Origin: Bacteroidota bacterium
GTDB taxonomy: Bacteria > Bacteroidota > Bacteroidia > Bacteroidales > Tenuifilaceae
Length of the DNA: 12,327 nucleotides
Reading direction: 5' to 3'
Assembly (NCBI GenBank): GCA_023406715.1
Contig: JAEXVC010000192.1
Coordinates: 1-12,327 of the forward strand
Shown here piece by piece: positions 7,036 to 12,327 of the stretch (position 1 is its first letter; each line of letters starts with the position of its first letter). The notes beneath the pieces are model-generated. The model was not told the DNA's origin, did no database searches, and was given only the letters and a program-made list of their open reading frames with translations. The translations under genes and the position numbers were made by a program.

Positions 7036-7134
7036 GTTTAATCTCTTTTAACGGATTTCATAGGTACGAAAGATATAGTTTTTTTTATCTTTAACCGAAA
7101 TTTTATGCGTACATTATACTAAAATTACAGGAAA
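7036..7134. promoter_or_regulatory. Divergent promoter spacer between mqnBD and the pterin genes
   Basis: This 99-base AT-rich spacer must drive both directions. Imperfect matches to the Bacteroidota -7 element TAnnTTTG are TATCTTTC on the minus strand (7068-7075, 33 bases before mqnB) and TATCTTTA on the plus strand (7086-7093, 42 bases before the synthase gene). Neither has a clear -33 TTTG partner, so exact sites are uncertain. An AGGA lies only two bases before the plus-strand ATG, too close to serve as a normal ribosome site. Confidence 0.35.
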
Positions 7135-7557
7135 ATGCCCATTGCTTACATTACACGCAGGGAGCGATTTAGTGCTGCTCACAGATTGTACCGAGAAGAG
7201 TTTACCGAACAAGAAAACATTGAAAATTTCGGACACTGTTCGCATAAAAACTGGCACGGGCACAACTTTGAACTATACGTCACAATTAAAGGTGAAATTA
7301 ATCCTAATTTAGGTTTTGTGGCCAACCTAAAGGCTGTTAGCAAAATTATTAAGGAACATATTATTGATAAGCTAGACCATAAGAACATTAACATTGATGT
7401 AGATTTTATGAGTGGAAAACTTGCATCAACTGAGAATCTTGCCGTGGCAATATGGGATGAACTTGAGTCCCCAATTCAGAAACTTGGAGCAGATTTACAT
7501 TGTATAAAAATTCAGGAAACTGAAAATAATTTTGTAGAGTACTTTGGAGATAAGTAA
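7135..7557 (+). CDS. ptpS: 6-pyruvoyl-tetrahydropterin synthase family protein, biopterin-type motif
   Basis: A 140-residue COG0720 protein. Zinc ligands are His16 (SAAHR), His41 and His43 (WHGHN). The nucleophile is Cys35, with Asp81-His82 (LDHKN) and Glu128 (QETENN) completing the expected active site. The spacing is Cys-x5-His-Gly-His, the pattern described for PTPS-II enzymes that make 6-pyruvoyl tetrahydropterin for tetrahydrobiopterin; QueD of the queuosine route normally has Cys-x3-His-Gly-His. The body (GEINPNLGFVANL, LDHKNINIDV, STENLAVAIWD) also resembles animal PTPS closely. It is followed after 15 bases by folE, which supplies the substrate dihydroneopterin triphosphate, so they form an operon. 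No sepiapterin reductase is in view. An automatic annotation might call it queD, 6-carboxytetrahydropterin synthase, and dual activity cannot be excluded. Confidence 0.9.
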   Translation: MPIAYITRRERFSAAHRLYREEFTEQENIENFGHCSHKNWHGHNFELYVTIKGEINPNLGFVANLKAVSKIIKEHIIDKLDHKNINIDVDFMSGKLASTENLAVAIWDELESPIQKLGADLHCIKIQETENNFVEYFGDK

Positions 7558-7572
7558 TTAAAATATAATTCA

Positions 7573-8211
7573 ATGGAAATAATTAATAGCGGAGCAGGAA
7601 TAAACGAAAACGAAGGCTACTCCAGAATTGACAAATGGAATCCTGAAACTACAGCAAAACTGGCAGAACACTATAAGGCAATTCTTGAGATTTTAGGTGA
7701 AGATGTCAACCGTGAAGGTTTACAGCGGACACCTTTAAGAGTTTCCAAGGCAATACAATTTCTTACGCATGGCTATAACCTTGACCCTTTTGAGATAGTT
7801 CGCTCCACAAAGTTCAAGGAGGATTATCCACAAATGGTTATTGTTAAGGATATTGAACTTTACTCGATGTGTGAGCACCACATGATTCCGTTTTACGGAA
7901 AAGCTCATGTCGCCTACATTCCCAACGGATATATTACTGGATTAAGCAAAATAGCCAGAGTAGTTGAAGCGTATGCACGAAGGCTTCAGGTTCAGGAACG
8001 CTTAACCATGCAAATTCGTGATTGCATTCAAGAAACACTAAACCCAATGGGTGTTGCTGTGGTAATTGAGGCAGCCCATATGTGTATGCAAATGCGTGGA
8101 GTTCAAAAACAAAACTCAGTTACAACCACTTCTGCTTTTACGGGAGCATTCCTTTCCGACATTAAAACCCGCGAAGAGTTTATACATCTCATAGGAATTA
8201 GATTACACTAA
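7573..8211 (+). CDS. folE: GTP cyclohydrolase I
   Basis: A 212-residue type I GTP cyclohydrolase, cytoplasmic and decameric in known members, that converts GTP to 7,8-dihydroneopterin triphosphate for folate, biopterin or deazapurine synthesis. Zinc ligands are Cys100 and His103 (SMCEHHMIPF) and Cys171 (AAHMCMQMRGV); the substrate-binding EGLQRTPLRVSKA (residues 48-60), GLSKIARVVEAYARRLQVQERLT (starting at 123) and QKQNSVTTTSAFTGAF (178-193) blocks are all intact. The N-terminal 20 residues are variable, as is usual. It is the second gene of a + strand pair with the pterin synthase 15 bases upstream, and a compact terminator starts at its stop codon, so no further gene belongs to the transcript. 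Confidence 0.96.
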   Translation: MEIINSGAGINENEGYSRIDKWNPETTAKLAEHYKAILEILGEDVNREGLQRTPLRVSKAIQFLTHGYNLDPFEIVRSTKFKEDYPQMVIVKDIELYSMCEHHMIPFYGKAHVAYIPNGYITGLSKIARVVEAYARRLQVQERLTMQIRDCIQETLNPMGVAVVIEAAHMCMQMRGVQKQNSVTTTSAFTGAFLSDIKTREEFIHLIGIRLH

Positions 8212-8238
8212 AAAAGCCGGCTTTCGCCGGCTTTTTTT
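8211..8238. terminator. Shared bidirectional terminator between folE and the adhesin gene
   Basis: GCCGGC (8216-8221) pairs with GCCGGC (8226-8231) around a TTTC loop, flanked by A5 (8211-8215) and T7 (8232-8238). It serves folE on the plus strand and the convergent surface-protein gene on the minus strand; both stop codons touch the hairpin's flanking runs. Confidence 0.93.
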
Positions 8239-11200
8239 AGTGCTTAACCAGTTTTTTCACAAACTGTCCATTTTTAGTAAAACCTTTAACTAAGTAAACG
8301 CCACTATTGTATCCTTGCAAAGGTAAAGAGTACTGTTCCTGCCCAGGAGTGTATTCATCTATAATCCTCCCTGTAATATCAAATATTGCAATCCTATCAA
8401 TCCTTTCGGTACACTGAACTATCACGTTATCCGTCGCAGGATTTGGAAATAGGTCTACATTCTTGCTAATATCAATTGGCTTAATGCTTAGCACTGTTTG
8501 AAGATCAGAATAAACCGCAGTTTGATATATTGCATTTGTACTAGTATTTTGAACAAAAAGCACAAGTTTAGCATCAATAACCTCTGCTGAATTATCAAAA
8601 CTAATGCTTATTTCCTGATTTCGGGTTTGACCTGATAGCCAATTTGCGGTGGACAAAGGAACACCGCTAGGACTAGGATAAAATTTACGAAGCACATTGT
8701 AAAAATACTCACCTCCTAGAGTAACAATACTATCCTTAACCAATGCACAGTAAAGTACAAGATTCTCGCCATTGATATCCCTATTGGCTGTTAAATCAAC
8801 ACGAATATTTCCGACATTCCCTGTAATTTGGGTGATAGTTAAAATTGGGTCAACAAGGGTTTTCTCATCCACTAATCTTTTGTATTCTTTTACAGCATTG
8901 GTGGTTGAGATACTTGAAGGATTTTTTCCATTGGAGTAAACATAAGGTGCATTTGCTGCTCCATAGTAAAATCCGCGCGACATTGTTCCTGCAGAATAGT
9001 AACTGTAAAAAGGATCGTCAACGGGGTTAGAAGTATGGTAATGGATAGAAACAATATCGTTTAGTTTCTCCTTCTCAAAATCTTTCAAGAATAGATTTAC
9101 AGCATCGAACTGTCCATCAACATTGGTAAACACTTCGTTTAATACCATCTGCTGCCTTTCACCAATCCAGAAATCGTCGAACGCAAATCCGTTAAACGGT
9201 GTAATGTTAATTGCGTCGTTGGCATATACAATTCTAAACCTTACGTTGGACAAATCTTTAATCATATCCAGATTATGGCGAGCCGATTTCCATCCTTCCT
9301 GAGGGTTAGATCCGCTCCACCCTGCAGATTGTCCTAAAGGCTTACTACTAACATTAACCGGATCATACCAATTAATTCCCTCATTCTCAGCGCCCAAAAT
9401 TGCACTGTTCAACCAAGTCTTTCCGCCATCAGTAGAGTACTGAAGAACTGCTCCATCACGACCTTTCTCAGGTGCCGACCAAATATTCAATTTAACCATT
9501 GGCTTTTCAAGTCCTCGTAAGTCAAAGCATGGGCTAAGCACTTGCGAAGATTCTTTAATTTGATTTGCAAGTCCAGTATTGGTGTACCAAGAGTTTGTAC
9601 CAGAAGCCGCTGAGTTAAAGTATGTGCCAGAGGGTGTTCCAAAAGTCCAACTAGAATAGTCAGAATCTGTAAGACCCTTTGCAATCCAATCCTGAGTTGC
9701 ACCATCAAAATTATCGAAGTAAACCTTGTTGCTACTAAAATCAACAAATTTCTGAATAGAAATTTCCTTAGTTATTGAATCCTTGCAACCTTCAACAGTT
9801 TCAATTAACAGTTCAATAGCATAAGTACCTATTCCAGCAAACTTGTACTTAAAGTTGCGTTTGTCGGATAATATGTCTCCTTGATCATTTTTCCAGAGCG
9901 ATGAAACGACAGCTCCCCCGGAAGAGTTATCTGAGAACTGTATAGAATCACCGGTAAAACACTCTCTATCCCATTTAAAATCTGCACTAGCGGTATAGCC
10001 AATAGTTAAAGGAGCTGATGCTTGAGTTTTACACTTGCCAGACTCTGTAGTAGCAGTAAGAACAACCGTTTTTAAACCTGCAGTTTTGAAAGCGTAAACA
10101 GGACTCTTCAGTATACTTGAATCATCCTCAAACGTCCATTTCCATTTCACAACATCTCCAACGGGCTCATTACTGTTATTTACAAACTGAACGCCTTGAT
10201 TTATATTCGGGCAAGTACCAATAACTTCAAAAGCAGCGATCGACACGGGGTTTATTTGAACGTTTTTACTTATCTCCTTGTAACACCCCTTCTCTGAAAT
10301 AAATTTATAGTTTATACTATAGTTTCCGGGGGTTTCTAGCTTTGGAGATAATGTTGCATATATAGGGTTAGGTTGGAATGCACCCGAAGTACCCGTATAG
10401 GAATACTCATTTGTTCCGTTCATCACCCTATGCTGACCAATAATTATTATTGGATCATCGTGATTGCAATATTGCGGATCAATCTCAAAATCAACATTCC
10501 CTATGGAATCAATAAATACTGCCTTTGCAATCACATAAGGAGTACTATTAATTTTATAACTATACCAAACGGTATCTATACCTTCACCCACTGCGGCTAG
10601 GCTATACTGAGCAGTATGATCATCGAGCTGAGTTAGGGCATTCTTTTTACTAGAAAACACAAAATCGCTGCCTATTCCAGGATCACAAGTAATGTTAAAG
10701 GTAATCTCGTCGAAACAGTAAACAGCATTCAAGTTATTGATTGGAGCATTGGCCTTATATATCTTGGTTTGCAATGTAGTATCTCCCACACAACCTGTTG
10801 TATCCATATACGAGTAAACGATGTCAATATCTTGACCTATATGGGCCTGGTTAATTAAAGATGGTTTAAGAGTTTTATTCAACTCTATAACTTCGCCATA
10901 AAAATTTCCACCAGAAGGAACTCCAGTTAGCATAATTGGAGTTTCATCGTAATTATAATTATCCCTTAGAGTAAATGAAACCGAAGGCACTGTATTTACC
11001 TGTGTTTCTTTTGTTTTTGTTGGCGATACACACCCCTCTTTAGTTTCAAAATAGTATGAAATATTAAATTTCACCTTTTTAGGTGCAGCTGCAGGAGTCA
11101 ATGTTGCCAAGCTGGAATTTTCAGCAGAGTAGAAACCTGAAATTGGTCCCGAAAAATGTCCTTTAACTGCTTCAGGATAATTATTCTCAGCAATTAATAG

Positions 11201-12327
11201 TACCTCATCATCGTTGCTGCAATAGGCAGACTTTAGAACATTAAAGTCTACAGGGTTAGATATACGAACAATATCAAAATTATCTGTTATAGTGAAAGTT
11301 TTGCCATTCTCCGTGTAAATATAAGTTACAACATGATTTCCGGTTGAGATTAACTTTGGATCAATCTGGTAACTATGTCCACCAAGGCTTGTCCACTCTA
11401 CTCCAGGTGTAGTGCCTGAAATATCAAAACTCTCCCAAGTAACAACTCCTAGTCCTTCAACACTAACAATAGAAGTAGGTGTGGTTGGCGATGCACAGTA
11501 AAAACTAGCTAAATCTTTAAAATAAACAGAATCATTTCTTACAATAACATCATAAGCAACAGTATCCTTACATCCAGCCCCATTGGTATAGGAATACTTT
11601 AAATTACAGGTTACAGCACCTCCTGAAACATCAATAAGCGAAGGGTAAAAATACCCATCGGTACCAACACCAGGCCCCCAGAAAGTTCCACCTATAGGAT
11701 TAACATACTTAGAAAGTTCATCTTTCCCTTCAGTAGCATTATAAGGCGATGCAGAAACATTGAATGTTGGGGTAGTTACTGGGTTTATTGTGATTGCGGC
11801 ATTTTCCAATGCAGCATATGTGGTGTTACCAGTTTGGTCAGTTAAACTATCCAAGGTATATGTTCCGCTCACAACATTTATAACATAAGTATCGGCATTG
11901 TGGTTGGTAACATTATGATTTGATGTTCCATCGTTATATGTAAATGTATAGGGCTTAATACCTGTAAAAGTAAATGTGATTGGAACTTTTTGCCAAGGAT
12001 AATCACACTTAGAGGTTGAACCAGTTATACGAACGGTAGGCTTTGTATTGATTGATAAAGTTCCACTCGACATTGTCGCACTCGAAGTACTTGTAGTATT
12101 GCCAGCATTATCCTTTAATGTGATGCTTACTGGCAAACTTGAAACCGCATTTCTGTTAAAACTTGAGGCTCCAACTGTATAGAACGCCTTATATGTTTTA
12201 TCGCCCATATTTACAAAAATGGCCGACTCCCCGTTTACAGTTACGGCACCATCAGTAAGGTAACTATTTGCATCGGCAGTAATGGTTACAGGAATAACAC
12301 TGCCAATACCGTAACTACCTGCAGCAA
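8237..12327 (-). CDS. Type IX-secreted multidomain surface protein (adhesin-like), C-terminal part
   Basis: The frame stays open to the right edge: 39 further codons precede the Met at 12208, and they continue an Ig-like repeat (IPVTITAD), so that Met is internal and the gene starts beyond the window. At least 1362 residues are visible. Numbered from that Met, the order is: Ig-like segments (1-145), six cysteine-marked 75-95-residue modules (149-652), two PKD domains (about 655-737 with WKWTFEDD, and 740-820), a MAM/lectin-like jelly roll (about 830-1018, ending in FNGFAFDDFWIGE), an Omp28-like region (1021-1236) and a type A sorting domain (1250-1323). Such proteins are exported by the Sec and type IX systems and held at the cell surface or released, with roles in adhesion or gliding. 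No catalytic motif was recognised. It ends in the terminator shared with folE. Confidence 0.92.
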   Translation of the reverse strand, partial: AAGSYGIGSVIPVTITADANSYLTDGAVTVNGESAIFVNMGDKTYKAFYTVGASSFNRNAVSSLPVSITLKDNAGNTTSTSSATMSSGTLSINTKPTVRITGSTSKCDYPWQKVPITFTFTGIKPYTFTYNDGTSNHNVTNHNADTYVINVVSGTYTLDSLTDQTGNTTYAALENAAITINPVTTPTFNVSASPYNATEGKDELSKYVNPIGGTFWGPGVGTDGYFYPSLIDVSGGAVTCNLKYSYTNGAGCKDTVAYDVIVRNDSVYFKDLASFYCASPTTPTSIVSVEGLGVVTWESFDISGTTPGVEWTSLGGHSYQIDPKLISTGNHVVTYIYTENGKTFTITDNFDIVRISNPVDFNVLKSAYCSNDDEVLLIAENNYPEAVKGHFSGPISGFYSAENSSLATLTPAAAPKKVKFNISYYFETKEGCVSPTKTKETQVNTVPSVSFTLRDNYNYDETPIMLTGVPSGGNFYGEVIELNKTLKPSLINQAHIGQDIDIVYSYMDTTGCVGDTTLQTKIYKANAPINNLNAVYCFDEITFNITCDPGIGSDFVFSSKKNALTQLDDHTAQYSLAAVGEGIDTVWYSYKINSTPYVIAKAVFIDSIGNVDFEIDPQYCNHDDPIIIIGQHRVMNGTNEYSYTGTSGAFQPNPIYATLSPKLETPGNYSINYKFISEKGCYKEISKNVQINPVSIAAFEVIGTCPNINQGVQFVNNSNEPVGDVVKWKWTFEDDSSILKSPVYAFKTAGLKTVVLTATTESGKCKTQASAPLTIGYTASADFKWDRECFTGDSIQFSDNSSGGAVVSSLWKNDQGDILSDKRNFKYKFAGIGTYAIELLIETVEGCKDSITKEISIQKFVDFSSNKVYFDNFDGATQDWIAKGLTDSDYSSWTFGTPSGTYFNSAASGTNSWYTNTGLANQIKESSQVLSPCFDLRGLEKPMVKLNIWSAPEKGRDGAVLQYSTDGGKTWLNSAILGAENEGINWYDPVNVSSKPLGQSAGWSGSNPQEGWKSARHNLDMIKDLSNVRFRIVYANDAINITPFNGFAFDDFWIGERQQMVLNEVFTNVDGQFDAVNLFLKDFEKEKLNDIVSIHYHTSNPVDDPFYSYYSAGTMSRGFYYGAANAPYVYSNGKNPSSISTTNAVKEYKRLVDEKTLVDPILTITQITGNVGNIRVDLTANRDINGENLVLYCALVKDSIVTLGGEYFYNVLRKFYPSPSGVPLSTANWLSGQTRNQEISISFDNSAEVIDAKLVLFVQNTSTNAIYQTAVYSDLQTVLSIKPIDISKNVDLFPNPATDNVIVQCTERIDRIAIFDITGRIIDEYTPGQEQYSLPLQGYNSGVYLVKGFTKNGQFVKKLVKH
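8240..8461 (-). other. Type IX secretion C-terminal sorting domain
   Basis: The last 74 residues carry the usual marks: LFPNPATDNVIV, then IAIFDITGRII, then NSGVYLVKGF and the basic end VKKLVKH. This beta-sandwich targets proteins to the type IX translocon in Bacteroidota and is normally removed after export. Confidence 0.93.
8501..9148 (-). other. Omp28-like thioredoxin-fold region lacking the cysteine pair
   Basis: Residues 1021-1236 begin VLNEVFTNVDGQFDAVN, continue through VSIHYHTSNPVDDPFYSYY and reach APYVYSNGK, followed by a beta-rich part starting PILTITQITGN. This order matches Omp28-related proteins, where the first strand is usually followed by a CxxC centre before the helix. Here that place has no cysteine, so a redox role is unlikely and a structural or binding role is inferred. 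Confidence 0.6.
9155..9721 (-). other. MAM/lectin-like jelly-roll domain in the surface protein
   Basis: Residues about 830-1018 start YFDNFDGATQDWIAKG, contain SSWTFGTPSG, SPCFDLRGLEKPMVKLNIW and LQYSTDGGKTW, and end in GFAFDDFWIGE. This is the usual outline of MAM-like or concanavalin-like domains found before sorting domains in Bacteroidota, often binding glycans or protein. The ligand is unknown. Confidence 0.6.
9749..10246 (-). other. Two PKD domains in the surface protein
   Basis: The first (residues about 655-737) has FVNNSN, WKWTFEDDSS, SPVYAFKTAGLKTVVLTAT, the standard PKD strand pattern. The second (about 740-820) has IQFSDNSSGG, LWKND, FKYKFAGIGTYAIELLIET and ends in GCKDS. These Ig-like spacers lift binding domains away from the cell surface. 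Confidence 0.75.
10253..11764 (-). repeat. Diverged cysteine-marked modules in the surface protein
   Basis: Residues 149-652 hold about six modules of 75-95 residues. Several open with aromatic-Cys (FYCAS at 237, AYCSN at 329, VYCFD at 497, QYCNH at 580) and end with an aromatic strand plus Gly-Cys (NGAGCKD at 209, TKEGCVS at 389, DTTGCVGD at 470, SEKGCYKE at 638). A middle glycine-rich turn such as GGTFWGPGVG or GGNFYGEV and a following L-x-P-S-L are shared by some. Similarity is at protein level only; no DNA-level repeat was seen. Confidence 0.6.

Noticed and set aside
7135..8211. A queuosine (preQ0) operon
   Set aside because: No queC, queE or queF is present and the synthase motif is of the biopterin type, so the queuosine reading is less likely, though not excluded.
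9487..9747. An 86-codon minus-strand frame inside the surface-protein gene
   Set aside because: It is a shifted reading of the MAM-like region, low in complexity and without family resemblance.
12206..12208. Met at 12208 as the start of the large surface-protein gene
   Set aside because: The same frame continues for 39 more codons to the window edge with Ig-like sequence and no stop, and there is no signal peptide at this Met, so it is internal.

Overview
The window looks like a chromosomal segment of a Bacteroidota bacterium. The evidence is a large surface protein ending in a type IX secretion (Por) sorting domain, the lack of convincing Shine-Dalgarno sequences before the starts, AT-rich spacers, a TPR-SpoIIE sensor phosphatase of a kind common in this phylum, and menaquinone synthesis by the futalosine route. 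A Bacteroidales/Marinilabiliales-type organism that meets oxygen at times would fit; genus cannot be told from the sequence. Most of it reads as housekeeping and redox genes plus one adhesin. No CRISPR array, insertion sequence, tRNA or rRNA was seen, and no stretch over 300 bases lacks a gene.

Left part (1-5203): the C-terminal end of an AmmeMemoRadiSam radical SAM enzyme (+) meets a nitroreductase (-) tail to tail with a 4-base overlap. Upstream of the nitroreductase on the minus strand lie a Fe-type superoxide dismutase and, 26 bases before it, a long TPR-transmembrane-SpoIIE phosphatase; these two may be one transcript ending in a clear hairpin terminator. A second, Mn-type superoxide dismutase follows with its own terminator and a perfect dyad in its upstream region. 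The area is a redox/oxidative-stress neighbourhood.

Middle part (5204-8238): a small unrecognised protein gene with its own bidirectional terminator, then mqnB-mqnD (futalosine hydrolase and 1,4-dihydroxy-6-naphthoate synthase) on the minus strand. Across a 99-base divergent spacer, a 6-pyruvoyl-tetrahydropterin-synthase-like gene and folE form a + strand pair converting GTP via dihydroneopterin triphosphate to a reduced pterin. The Cys-x5-His-Gly-His motif of the former matches the tetrahydrobiopterin-type family rather than QueD.

Right part (8237-12327): one minus-strand gene, cut by the window edge, encodes at least 1362 residues of a type IX-secreted multidomain surface protein: Ig-like domains, a run of cysteine-marked modules, two PKD domains, a MAM/lectin-like jelly roll, an Omp28-like thioredoxin-fold region without its cysteine pair, and the sorting domain. 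It shares a compact bidirectional terminator with folE. Nothing here is clearly a new system; the most unusual points are the SOD/phosphatase arrangement, the biopterin-type synthase and the cysteine-less Omp28-like domain.
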